A DNA stretch of 64,000 bases from Lactifluus volemus. Lineage: Eukaryota; Basidiomycota; Agaricomycetes; Russulales; Russulaceae. Below the pieces are notes generated by a model, which was given only the letters and a program-made list of their open reading frames with translations, was not told the DNA's origin and made no database searches. Of this stretch, positions 21,477-32,700 are shown one piece after another. Location of the stretch: the NCBI GenBank assembly GCA_022376515.1, contig WTXI01000001.1, positions 1,922,001 to 1,986,000 on the forward strand. Direction: 5' to 3'. The position numbers and the translations under genes are program-made. Within the stretch, counting starts at the first letter, position 1. Each line of letters begins with the position of its first letter.

Positions 21477-24408
21477 ATGCCTTCCTTCTATCTCAAGCCT
21501 GGCTATAAAATCGTTCAATTGTTTCTCTCCACTGTGTTCAAAGTATTTGATGATCCCCGGGTCAAGTCCTCATCACCCGAGCCATCACCCGACCTCATAC
21601 CTCCCCAACCTCCCCCTGTGTGGACGCACACACCCGAAGATGTACTCAGATTGACCAAGGAGGCGATTGAAAAAGATCAGGGAGTTCGGAATCAGGTGGC
21701 TACGCTTCCAGCTTCAGAGTGTAACTTCAACACGGTGAGTACAAGGCCACCTATGCAATCATTCTTTTCACTCATGTAGCATAGGTCTTTGTAAGAGACC
21801 TAGGTGTCTTTGCATGTGAGGAATTTTCTAACTTCATAGTGCTAGTCTGCACTTGCACACAGTGAAGCAGAATTTGAAACCATCACAAATCCACTCTCAT
21901 TCTATCGGCATGTCTCTGCATCCAAAGAATTGCGTGATGCATCCATTGAGGCAAAGAAACTCATTCAAGATCACTATGTAGAGCGTGTAAATGTCTATCA
22001 AGCCAAGGTCAGAGCTGAGAAGAATACTGGGTGTTGTGAAAACCACAGTTGGGAGGAAAGGAGCCTTATGCTTGAGGTTCCACCCCCTAAGGCTCCTATC
22101 AAAATCAGTGGGGTCCTAAAGGTAGTGGTGGGGGTTCTTTTACTGCCAGTGGCACTTGTTGTACTTCCATTGGCATGCTTAGTAGAAAGATTTGAACACC
22201 CCAAGAGCTCAAATAACTCAAGCCATCAGAATGACTCAAATCAGCAGCTTAAAATTTGGAGAAAGGAGTTGTCACAAGTTTGTCTAGAGTTCAGTGTAAG
22301 TGTTTTTAGTGTATAGGTTAACTTTATTGACTGAAAATCCAAACACTGGTAGAAAAATTACAATGAGGAGAATGTAAGTTGAGGTATCTTAAGAATCAGC
22401 ATTTCTTACTATTGGCCTTAGGGTTCTATCAGTTTCACCCTTGATGAACTTAAAGGAGTTCCTCAGGATGTAATCTCTAGTTTTACAAAGCATACTGAAG
22501 ATGGCAAAGAGTTGTATAATGTGACATATAAATCACTGGATATATATCCTGTGGTATGTTTACAAGTCTTTATTAGTGATGTATGTCTTATACAGTTTCA
22601 GCTCAACTATGCCCAAAGTGCAGAGACACGTCAGCGAACATTTGAAAGCTATGAGGCTCGTTTGGAACTAAATGCCCCACTTTTTAATCATGCTCTCAAG
22701 CTACGCCACAGCATTGCTACTCAAATGGGGTATAAGTCCTGGGCTGACTATAAAACAAAGCATACATTGATTAAGAGTAAAAATAACATTAAGAAGGTCA
22801 GTTTAGTATTTAACATTGCAATATAGTGATGGTTGTAACTAATATTTACAGTTTTTAACCGACCTTGAACAAAAACTGCATCCTTTAGGCATGCAAGAAC
22901 ATGAGACTCTTCTTAAACTTAAAGCTGATGAACTTAAAGCCAAGGGAGAGCCTTTCAATGGAGAATTCTATGCATGGGATTACCCCTACTATGGGTCCTT
23001 ACATCTTAGGAATTCTCTCCCCCTTGATTCCACAAAGGAATATTTCCCAGTATCTGAAGTTGTCTCAGCAACCTTTGAGATCTACCAAACTTTACTTGGT
23101 ATATCCTTCCATGAGGTCAAAGATTCACAAACTTGGCATCCAGATGTACAATTGTTTGCAGTTTGGGCTAAAGATGCTAAAGATAATGCAAGCCATAACT
23201 TTATAGGATATTGCTATCTTGACCTCTTTCCACGTAGTGAGTTACTTTCCATTCCTTCTTATCATCTAATTTGCTAAGCCTAGGCTTACAATGCATTAGC
23301 ATTTAAGTATAGTCATGCAGCTGTCTGGTCATTGCTTCCTGGCTATCAGCTGCCAAATGGCAAGCATGCATATCCTGTGACTGCAATAGTTGCAAACCTT
23401 GCAAAACCTACTTCTGATTGCCCAACTCTAATGCATCACAGTGGTGTTGTTACATTCTTTCATGAACTGGGCCATGTCTTCCATAACTTGTTAAGCCACA
23501 CACAGTTTTCATGCTACCATGGAATGAGAGTTGAGCATGACTTTGTGGAGGCACCATCACAATTGTTGGAGAATTGGTGTGTCTTATAACATCTATATGG
23601 CTATTTCACTGATTTCATAATGTACTTGACAGGTGCTGGGAACCAAAAGTCTTAGAAAAGATATCAAGGCACTATAAAACAAACCACCCACTTTCAGCTC
23701 AGACAATTGAAATGATTATCAAGAGGTGTGCTGACATAGATGGTACCCCTGTACTTACTAATCACATGCAAAAGTCACCACATCAACATTGGTCTTCATT
23801 ACTTGTATCAGATTTTTCTTGCTCAGTTTGATCTTCAGGTGCATTCTACTCACCCAGGTAGGCTCTTCTGCCAGTGAGCAGCTTTTAAAAACATAGCATA
23901 AATGATTTAACTTAGATAAACAAGATACAACAGCTCTTTGGAATGACCTGCAGGAGCGCATTTCACTGCGTAAAGGTGTTAAACATAGTGCAGGCCAGGG
24001 CTCATTTAATCATCTTGTCACAGGATATGATGCTGGCTACTATGGGTGCATATGCTCATATTACATTTTGCTTCATTGCATACTAATTGATAACAAACAG
24101 GTACCTTTACTCTGAAATTTTTGCAGCAGACATATATTCAACAGTCTTCAAGGATGACCCTCTCAATCCAAAATGTGGAGACCACTATCGGAAGATTATC
24201 CTACAACCTGGTGCTAGCCGAAATATATACTGTTCCCTTTGGGTAACCAATAAGTGAACCCATATACCGATAGAAAGGCTGACAGCTTTCATTCTACACT
24301 ATATAGGTACTCCTTGGACGTCCACCTAATTCAGATGCATTTATGAAGAAATTATTTGAGCATAAGGAAAGAGGAGGTCAGTCACATGATTTGTGTAGGA
24401 TTGCTTAG
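21477..24408 (+). CDS. M3 oligopeptidase (saccharolysin/thimet type), AT-rich and CpG-poor
   Basis: Twelve exons: 21477-21734, 21846-22295, 22353-22373, 22422-22553, 22596-22796, 22852-23236, 23300-23576, 23633-23725, 23775-23857, 23916-24045, 24101-24242 and 24307-24408. All phases agree with no stop, 757 residues. The N-terminal WTHTPEDVLRLTKEAIEKD and the later LSFYRHVSASKELRDAS match cytosolic M3 peptidases that trim short peptides. The zinc site is FFHELGHVFH, followed by RVEHDFVEAPSQLLENW with the third ligand. GYDAGYYG and LGRPPNSDAF mark the C-terminal domain. It is a different subfamily from the MIP gene, so not a local duplicate. Exon 2 has a diverged stretch including a hydrophobic 20-residue run that may be a 60-base in-frame intron (about 22121-22180). 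Base composition is unlike all neighbours. Confidence 0.88.
22353..22373 (+). other. 21-nt micro-exon of the M3 oligopeptidase gene
   Basis: This 21-base exon encodes KNYNEEN, bounded by TAG before and GTAAGT after. It restores the conserved run LEFS-KNYNEEN-GSISFTLDEL, which is continuous in other members. Without it the family signature is lost. Confidence 0.75.
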
Positions 24409-24508
24409 GCTCCAAGTCAGCTAGGTTCAGTTTAGGCAAGTCATTTTTGTAGTTTACACAGATCATAGTAACTAAAGGATCAGATGGTCACATATCAGTC
24501 TGTAAGAT

Positions 24509-25878
24509 ATTGTTGATTATTGAGCGTGAACTTTTCTCTTATTGAGACGGGCTTAGGGGATCGCCCTATGTACCGTGTCGTAACTATACAGTGTCCGCTA
24601 TGTGTAGCTACTCTTGCAATTTGTCCAGTAACCCTCTCCTTGTCCTGCGTTTCGTCTCGGTGTTGAGCCGGGCTGAGCGGCGGTCGGAGGTCTCCTCGTA
24701 TGGCTGGTCTGAGGCTAGCGCTCTGCCGTACGTGCGGTGGGGGAAGTGCGTCTCTGCACTCTGCCGGGGGCCAGGAGTAGACGTTGTCGGCTTCGGTTCT
24801 TGAGGCTTCGATGTCGAGCTTGTCTTCTTCTTCTTTTTCGATGGATGTTGGTCTTGCGTCTTCTTAGCCTGAGGTGGAGCGGTGGTCATGGTGCTGACAG
24901 GGGGGGCGGAGGGAGCGTCTCGAGTATTGGGGACTGGCTTGTTCAGCTTTGGGGCGGCTCTGGACTTGCCTTTGCCGCTCGCCTCCCCACTCTCATCACT
25001 TTCCCCCTTGGAGAAAGGGCATCGGTGTCGCTTGGCAGCCCTGCGTGACGCAAACTCTCGCTTGCAGTACTTGCATGACCGTTGTGGCTTGCCGTTGGCC
25101 GCATCAGCCGCAGCTTTCCGGCGCGCCTGCCTCGATGCGCGATTCCTTTTCCGTGCAAGTCGCCTCTTCTCCTTCAGAGCTAGAGATGCCACTCTCTGAC
25201 CCTTGGTGAGATCGAAAAAAGCTTGAGGGCCTTCTCCGTTAAGAAGCTCTAAAATAAATCCAAACATCACCTTTTTCACCTTGTTGAGGGGGCGAGGCAC
25301 AAGCGCAACAGCGCACTTGACCAGGTGAGCATGGAACTGGGGAGCGAACTCGACCCAAAAAATTTTTCCGTCTTCGGCCTTTTGGGCCGAAATGACGTTA
25401 GCCACGAGGTGGTCCCGTGATAAGAACCAACGACGGCGGAAGGTGTTGTGGATGTCGAACACTGATAGCTCGTCAGCCGCGGAAAGTGCCCTTTGGGTTA
25501 GGGTTTTGCCCTTTGCCCTAGGGGTCGTGCCCGCCTGCCCTTCGCCCGGGGAAACGCCGGTGGGTTCAGGGTGTGGAGAAATGGGCTGTGAAACGGGGGT
25601 CCCAGTGCAAAACGGCGTAAAAGGCATCTGGGAGTTTGATGTGCCAGCCTCGCCCAGCGAGCTGAAGGGCTCGGGGGGGGCTACAGAGGGAGTAGGAGGG
25701 GGGTCAACGGCTTGGGGAACGAAGGCAGCTCTGAGGGCCGCTTCAACCACGTCCGAACCATCGCCTAGGCGATGTCCTCGCTGGATGTCGTCTGGGATGT
25801 TGCAGACAACTTCCAGGGCCGCTTTTATTGCCTCAGCAGCGCCGGGAGTACCTAAAGTGCGGTCATTGTTGATTATTG
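24509..25878. mobile_element. Candidate insertion flanked by 14-bp direct repeats
   Basis: ATTGTTGATTATTG occurs at 24509-24522 and again at 25865-25878. The segment between is GC-rich while the flanks are AT-rich, so base composition also changes at the edges. The enclosed minus-strand ORF takes its first residues (MQPIIN) from the right-hand repeat, as if an older ORF were truncated at the insertion point. Variable-length target duplications with 5' truncation suggest a LINE-type insertion, but no reverse transcriptase or poly(A) tail is present, so the class is uncertain. Confidence 0.45.
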
Positions 25879-25885
25879 GTTGCAT
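24608..25885 (-). CDS. Uncharacterised protein with a C2H2-like finger, possibly element-encoded
   Basis: A single uninterrupted ORF of 425 residues. The N-terminal third is Pro/Ser-rich. The middle (about residues 140-230) is ordered: FDIHNTFRRRWFLSRDHLVANVI, IFWVEFAPQFHAHLVKCAVAL, KKVMFGFILELLNGEGPQAF. A very basic segment then leads to one finger, CKYCKREFASRRAAKRHRC (CxxC...HxC). The C-terminus is low-complexity and Lys/Ser-rich. Lack of introns, the nucleic-acid-binding look and the flanking direct repeats suggest an element-encoded ORF1-like protein. No family was recognised. The plus-strand ORF at 25392-25994 is its shadow. Confidence 0.6.
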   Translation of the reverse strand: MQPIINNDRTLGTPGAAEAIKAALEVVCNIPDDIQRGHRLGDGSDVVEAALRAAFVPQAVDPPPTPSVAPPEPFSSLGEAGTSNSQMPFTPFCTGTPVSQPISPHPEPTGVSPGEGQAGTTPRAKGKTLTQRALSAADELSVFDIHNTFRRRWFLSRDHLVANVISAQKAEDGKIFWVEFAPQFHAHLVKCAVALVPRPLNKVKKVMFGFILELLNGEGPQAFFDLTKGQRVASLALKEKRRLARKRNRASRQARRKAAADAANGKPQRSCKYCKREFASRRAAKRHRCPFSKGESDESGEASGKGKSRAAPKLNKPVPNTRDAPSAPPVSTMTTAPPQAKKTQDQHPSKKKKKTSSTSKPQEPKPTTSTPGPRQSAETHFPHRTYGRALASDQPYEETSDRRSARLNTETKRRTRRGLLDKLQE

Positions 25886-27728
25886 TGGGAAGAATATTGG
25901 GTGTCATCACAAAAATAAAGTTACTGTTTTACATTCATACTCCCACCCCTCGGGCTCTGAGCAGGAACAGCTGAGTCATGGGAGCCATGCATGAGCATCT
26001 CCAGGGTCTACTAAGAATTAATGAGAAGTTTCAGGCAGAAGCACACACAGTAAAGTGTAGCATTACTTTGAAGGCTCGAGGCAGCCAGCCCAGTAGTCCA
26101 GGAATACACCAAGTTGGAGCCACAGACAGGTGACCTTCATGTATGGGTTCGAGGGCATCCCCGTGGCCCTCGACACGATCGTGCGGCCAGCAGTGTTGAT
26201 CTGCAGAGAATGCACTGACTGTTCGGAAGTGCTCTTCTATTCTAAGTCAGCGAGGTGTACTTTTGAGTTTCTCCAGAGACGCTAATGAAACATCATCCCC
26301 GTCCACATGTATCTGCCTTAGCATCACTTCTTAACATCGCTTCATACCAATCACTTACGTCAGCATCAACAAGGTTCGATATAGTGGCAGGAGTGAAACC
26401 CTCAAGATGTAGTACGATGGGTCGAGCTGTTCTTCACTGGGAGAAAGTCAATCATTGGCTGCGGCTAGACACAGTGAGGGGGTGTTGACGAATGTAGGGT
26501 ATACAATCACCATATTGTGCTTCGTTGTTCAGCTCTTCGTCTTCACGCAGCGACAATTACTCCTGAAAGTGAAAAAACATTTATCGCCGAGCGAATCTCC
26601 TTCAATGGCGGTTATACGCAATCGCTATAACACGTACCTGTGCACCCATCCTAACTTCTCGCAAGAAGTTGAAGATGAACTTGGATGGGTACTTTGTTTT
26701 CTACTATCTTACAGTGTCACTCAGAATTTGAGTACGAAATAATATTCTAACCACTCGTTAAGTATCTGTCCAATAGGCATTGGTAGAAAAAGATTAACTT
26801 AATGTGGTTTCTGTCATCTTCGTCTGTGCGGGAACGCCGTCTCTCCGGACCGTTTCAAACCCCTTGGCATCAAACCAGTGTCGTTCGTATTTAGTATTTG
26901 AAACCGACATATTACTTCTGGAGTTCGCCAAGAAGGCGCAAGGCAACTTGAAATAGACCTAATGGCATAACAGCGTGCCTTTAATTTGGTCATGTATGCC
27001 AATGACATACAAGCGAACGAACCTTCTCAAACTTCAGCTTGATAGGAATGTATCGTGACGGCGTCGGATGTGTCATGGCCACGGAACGCTTGACGTGTTC
27101 CGACTTAGATAGATTGCTTGAAGTACTGCCAGTGGGTATAAACGTCGAGATTATGACCCCCACGCATTTTCTCAAGGGTTTCTCTACCGCTTTGAAAGAT
27201 GCTGTCCGCGATCTCCACCGCAGGCGTCCTTTCGAGTTCCTGAGAACGTTGCACTCGTGTACCGCATGTTACAATGACGATTTACCTTAATCCAAGCTGG
27301 TATGTATCGAGCCTCTAAGTCAGGTCTGAGAAATAATTCAATTCTCGGGAACATAAGTTCGAACGTGGTCACACTCCCACCTTGTTGCGAAGGACGCATT
27401 TTATAACATGACCCTCATTTGGAGCAACTGTAGATGCGAGTAAGGCCGATACCCATTACTAGCGCAGGTGTGATGTGGTCATCATGACCCAGGAGGGTGA
27501 TCGGTTGTATGCGGCCACCATTACGAAGGGTAAGGATTGGAAGTCCAACATGACCCGGACGAGAGGACAACTATAAAGAGAGTCGAATTGTTCAGGGCAT
27601 ACATTCGATCGCATTTTGCATGTCAACCGTTTGGGAGATGGTTGGTTTAAAAGACCGAGCGCTCGGTGAAAATGACATCACGTGAGATTATTATGCTTGC
27701 GTCTTTCTGCCTTGGGCCCTTTTAATCA
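25886..27728. other. Gene-poor region
   Basis: Only short open frames are present on either strand, with no splice chain joining them. GAAGAATATTGGGTGT at 25889-25904 nearly repeats GAAGAATACTGGGTGT at 22019-22034 inside the M3 peptidase gene. Apart from this I see nothing that supports a gene, tRNA or named repeat. Confidence 0.5.
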
Positions 27729-28860
27729 ATGGCCATTCCACAGCTTTTACTCAAGGAATTAGAGCGCCTCGAGCCAAGTGCCCAGTTTAGTGGTGTGCTC
27801 CCTCAGATATCGTCTTCATCCGGAAAGTGCTACTATGTCAAGGCGGGCTCCCCGAAGGAAAGAGAGCAATATGTGGGAGAAACCGAGTCGCTCAAGGCGA
27901 TGGCATTGGCTGCCCCTGGATTGGTACCATCCCTATTGGCATTCAGGCTCGTTAATGAAAACGGGGAGGAAACAGAGGACAGCGGGGCTATCCCCGTCTT
28001 CGTCTCAGAGTACAAGAACATCACCCCTCTGACGGTGCGGTCCGGTGCGATCTTGGGGTCGAGATTGGCCAAGGAGCTGCATATCCATACGAGCTCGAAG
28101 GGATACGGGTTCGCGGTGCCCACTTTCTGTGGTGCCACCCGGCTCCGCAACGGCTGGTACGAGACCTGGGAGCAGTGTTTTGATGCGCTCATTGGCGATT
28201 TATTATCTACGCTTTCTGTGAGGGGCGGATACTCGGATCTGTGCAGAAAAGGGCAGCATGTAAGGACAAGGTGAGTTTCCGATCCCTCCCTGTCTGGTCC
28301 TCACACAGATCAACGGTATGTCCCTGTTAGAGTGATCCCTGTTCTCCTCGGGTCATTGCAGATCAAACCTGTACTCCTCCATGGCGATTTATGGGTACTT
28401 CGTATTTTTCATGTGGCGGTTTCGCACTGATGTCGCGACAGAGCGGAAACACGGGGACCGATACGGCTACCGGCCAACCCGTAATTTATGACCCATCGTC
28501 TTTTTATGGACACAACGAGGCAGAGTAAGTTAGGCTTCGAGTAATATCCGTGGCACCTCCGGAGTCATTGGAGGCTGAAACTGGATATAATAGTCTCGCT
28601 ATAGGTCGTATCTTCGGAGGAATTCCACAATCTTTTTTTGACTCGTACCATCAATATATACCTAAAACCCCACCCGCGGAGCAATACGAGCTACGGGGAG
28701 ACCTGTATGGGCTCTTCCATTATCTGAACCATACTGTTCTGTTCGGGGTGAGTAAACAATGATCGAGGTAACTGAAATGACCCATAACAAATTCATTCAG
28801 GGTGGATATGCAAGCTCGGCGCAGCGGAAGATGGAGAAACTGCTGCGCGCAGTAGGATGA
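27729..28860 (+). CDS. Fructosamine-3-kinase family protein
   Basis: Exons 27729-28270, 28331-28394, 28442-28524, 28594-28747 and 28801-28860 give 300 residues, the normal family length. FN3K-type kinases phosphorylate sugar adducts on protein lysines so that they fall off (deglycation). Visible features are FSGVLPQISSSSGKCYYVKAG at the N-lobe, SRLAKELHIH, YGFAVPTFCGATRLRNGWYETW (hallmark), the catalytic LLHGDLWSGN split by an intron after the Trp, VIYDPSSFYGHNEADLAIG with the DPxxxYGxxExD pattern, and LNHTVLFGGGYASSAQRKM at the end. All key residues are present and it looks functional. It is likely cytosolic. Confidence 0.95.
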
Positions 28861-29758
28861 TAGGTTACTGTAGTGCCATGCTTAGATAGGCAGTGAATGA
28901 ATACAAATTTGTACTAGTAAGGTCTACCGATGGCTTCAGTTCTCAACGTTTCCAACCTCAAGCGTTCTGTAAGGGACGAGATGGGCAGTACGACAGAGAC
29001 AGAACTATAGTCTGACCACCCAAATTTGTTCTGGCCATCAAGGAGGGCGGCGTTTCCGAAGTGACAGCGGAAGACACAGTACTAGCTTGGTCGTGTAGTC
29101 GAGGACCGCGGGGCAATTCATGGTAAGAAAGGTGCAGCAGAACAAGTTGAGAAGTCGTCCTGAATTACATTCGTTGTAGCGATGAAGACCATATTGAGAT
29201 GCTATCAGAAAACCTCACTAGATCCAACTGTGGTTCATTGTATGGCTTGACATCGAAAGGTGCAAAACTAGGACAGGTGAGGAGGTAACCGAGCGTGGTG
29301 TCGAGGTCCACTGGCAGAGGCCTGAAAGAAAAGGACAACATTAAAGGTGGGTGTACTGTAGAATTACTGACTATAAGCTTACTTCAGATCAGACCTGACC
29401 GGCAGCACAGCAGTTTATGATATACCATCTAATGCGTGCAGCTTCTGGTGTGAATACCGTCGCAAGTAGCACAAACTACGCACAACAATGGTATCCTATC
29501 CGAGCATTTTCTTTGGTTGAAGTCACCAAGCCTCGTCATTGTTCGCATGTTCGAAGGAATGCTATATTTAGAGAAAGCGGTGTTCCGGTAGCTGACGCGC
29601 TTGCTTAAAAAGGCGGGAGATAAATACAACCAAACTTTGGCTTGTTAGCGCAAGTTAGTGGTGCCGCGTTCTCCGTTCTCTCTCTCAGGGCAGCTCGATC
29701 GCTTCTCACGCATCGCGCACATCGAAGCACCCTTTCTTTTCTGATTCTTGTCGGGACA
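28861..29758. other. Intergenic region upstream of RPB2
   Basis: About 900 bases without a supported gene. The last 100 bases before the RPB2 start are pyrimidine-rich, as expected for a promoter of a highly expressed fungal gene. Nothing else is recognised. Confidence 0.5.
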
Positions 29759-32700
29759 ATGAGTGCGGGTACGCGTCGTGTTCAAATCTTTGGACTTGAC
29801 ATACTTCATGTCCTTTTGTCATAGCCGCATCCCCCGTTGAAGAACCAATATCCTATGACGACCCGGCTTATGGCGCTGCGTCTGACGCCGATGAGGACAG
29901 TGAAGAAATCACGCAAGAAGACTGCTGGACTGTCATATCCAGCTTCTTCGAAGAGAAAGGACTTGTCCGGCAGCAGCTTGACTCTTTTGATGAATTTGTG
30001 CAAAACAGTATGCAGGAGCTGGTCGAGGAGAACGCAGATCTCGTTCTAGATCAAGCTGACCAGCATACGGGTCATGACTCAGATGTAACGCGTCGGTACG
30101 AACTGCATTTTGGACAGATTTACCTCTCTCGACCTACTATCACCGAGATGGACGGCTCTGTGGTTCCTGTATTTCCACAAGAGGCGCGTCTGCGTAACTT
30201 GACATATTCCGCACCCATATATCTGGAAGTTTTCCGGAAGTTTTCTACCGGGCGTGAGGATCCTGATGGCCAACCCGGAGATATGGTTTGGGAGACTGAG
30301 TTGGAGGATAGACCACAATTGGAGAACACCAAGGTGTGGATAGGGAAGGTACGTGATCTTGTTCGGTATAAGAAAGTCACATCCCAACTTTCAATAGCTG
30401 CCTATCATGCTCCGCTCAACATTCTGCACGCTATCGGACCTAAGGGAGAGAGAGCTTTACGATCTGAACGAATGTCCTTATGACTCAGGGGGCTACTTCA
30501 TCATTAATGGCTCCGAAAAGGTTCTCATTGCGCAGGAGCGCATGGCGACCAATCATGTGTATGTTTTCGCCAAAGCGCAACCCTCTCCCATAAATTTCCT
30601 TGCGGAGATTCGCTCAGCCGTCGAGAAGGGAGGAAAGACCATTAGTCAATTCCAGGTCAAAATGTTCCACCGAAACCAAGAAAAGACGGTGCGCTTTGTG
30701 TTTTTGCTACTAGGTCCGACGTAATACTCAATTCACAATAATAGTCTGGAAACGTCATGAAAGCGACCATCCCGTATATCAAGGTCGATATCCCTATCTG
30801 GGTTGTCTTCAGGGCTTTGGGCGTCATGTCAGATCGTGATATTCTTGAACATATATGTTACGACATGCAAGACATGCAGATGCTGGAAATGCTCAAGCCT
30901 TGTATTGACGATGGCTTTGTAATCCAGGATCGTGACGTACGTCATTTACGGATCTTACTCCCCCGATCAGCTAAAGTCCACCTTAGATTGCCCTGGATTT
31001 CATCGGCAACCGCGGTACCACAACAGGTCTCTCGAGGGAGCGTCGTATTCGGTACGCACAAGAGATTCTACAAAAGGAGATGCTTCCACATGTATCAATG
31101 TCCGAGGGATCCGAGTCAAAGAAGGCCTACTTCTTTGGATATATGATCCACAGACTTCTTCTTGCTGCTATGGAACGAAGAGAGCTGGACGACCGTGACC
31201 ACTTCGGGAAGAAGCGGCTAGACCTTGCTGGGCCTCTCTTGGCAAACTTGTTCCGGATGCTCTTTAGAAAACTGACGCGTGATGTGTATCGCCATCTGCA
31301 GAAGGTCTGTGGCTATGCGTCCTATCTTTTATAGCGCTTAAATGGTATACTGCAGTGCGTGGAAACGCACAAGGATTTCAATCTAAATTTGGCAATAAAG
31401 CACAATACTATCACAAACGGTCTCAAGTATTCGCTTGCTACCGGAAACTGGGGAGATCAGAAGAAGGCCATGTCGGCAAAAGCGGGCGTGTCGCAGGTAC
31501 TCAACAGGTACACCTATGCATCCACATTGTCACATCTGCGTCGGTGCAATACCCCATTAGGCCGCGAAGGAAAGATAGCAAAGCCTCGCCAGCTCCACAA
31601 CACACATTGGGGTATGGTCTGTCCTGCAGAAACACCGGAAGGCCAAGCCTGCGGTCTGGTGAAGAACCTGGCGCTAATGGCGACGATCTCTGTCGGATCA
31701 ATGTCTGGCCCCATCATTGACTTCCTGGAGGAATGGGGTCTTGAATCCCTTGAAGAGAATGCTCATTCATCGACGATCACGACAAAAGTGTTCGTCAATG
31801 GGGTCTGGATGGGCGTTCATCGTGACCCAACCAACCTCATCGAGACACTTAAAAAGCTTCGTCGGAAGGATGACGTCCACCCAGAGGTCTCTATAGTACG
31901 CGACATTCGGGAGAGGGAGCTTCGCTTGTACACGGATCCAGGACGTGTTTGCCGGCCTTTGTTCATAGTCGAGTCTCAACAGCTTGTCTTGCAGAAGAAG
32001 CACGTGAGGTGGCTTAATCAAGGCTCTACGGACGATGGTGATGATTTCAAATGGCAACACTTGACCAAATCCGGTGTTATCGAGATGCTGGATGCCGAAG
32101 AAGAGGAAACCGTGATGATTTGCATGACCCCAGAAGATTTGGAGACTCCACGGCTTCAAGGACGAACCCAATCGGGTGACACAAACGATCCTGATTTCGA
32201 CCCAGCGGCTCGACTTAAGCCCACCCTAGGAAAGAGCGCGCCTCACGTATGGACACACTGCGAGATCCATCCTAGCATGATCTTGGGGATCTGCGCTAGC
32301 ATTATTCCGTTCCCTGATCATAACCAGGTACGTTTCCTCATCTTGTTCTAGCACATGCATTCTAGTGCTAATACGATAACAGTCCCCTCGTAATACGTAC
32401 CAATCCGCCATGGGCAAGCAAGCCATGGGCATCTATCTAACTAACTTCCTCGTCCGTATGGATACTATGGCCAATATCCTCTATTATCCCCAAAAGCCGC
32501 TCGCCACCACGAGATCTATGGAATATCTCAAATTCCGTGAACTTCCTGCTGGCCAGAACGCCATTGTGGCCATTTTGTGTTATAGCGGCTACAACCAGGA
32601 AGACTCTGTCATCATGAACCAGAGTTCTATCGACCGCGGTTTATTCCGCTCCATCTATTACCGTAGCTACATGGACTTGGAAAAGCGCAGCGGAGTCACC

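Noticed and set aside
21477..24408. M3 oligopeptidase as a pseudogene
   Set aside because: The AT bias first suggested decay, but all twelve exons join in phase with good splice sites and the zinc-site residues are intact.
25392..25994. Plus-strand 200-residue ORF
   Set aside because: It lies antisense within the 425-residue minus-strand ORF, is Gly/Ser-rich, and has no family features; treated as a shadow.
26140..26210. tRNA-like B-box (GGTTCGAG)
   Set aside because: No A box at the right distance and no cloverleaf could be drawn; similar isolated boxes elsewhere were rejected for the same reason.
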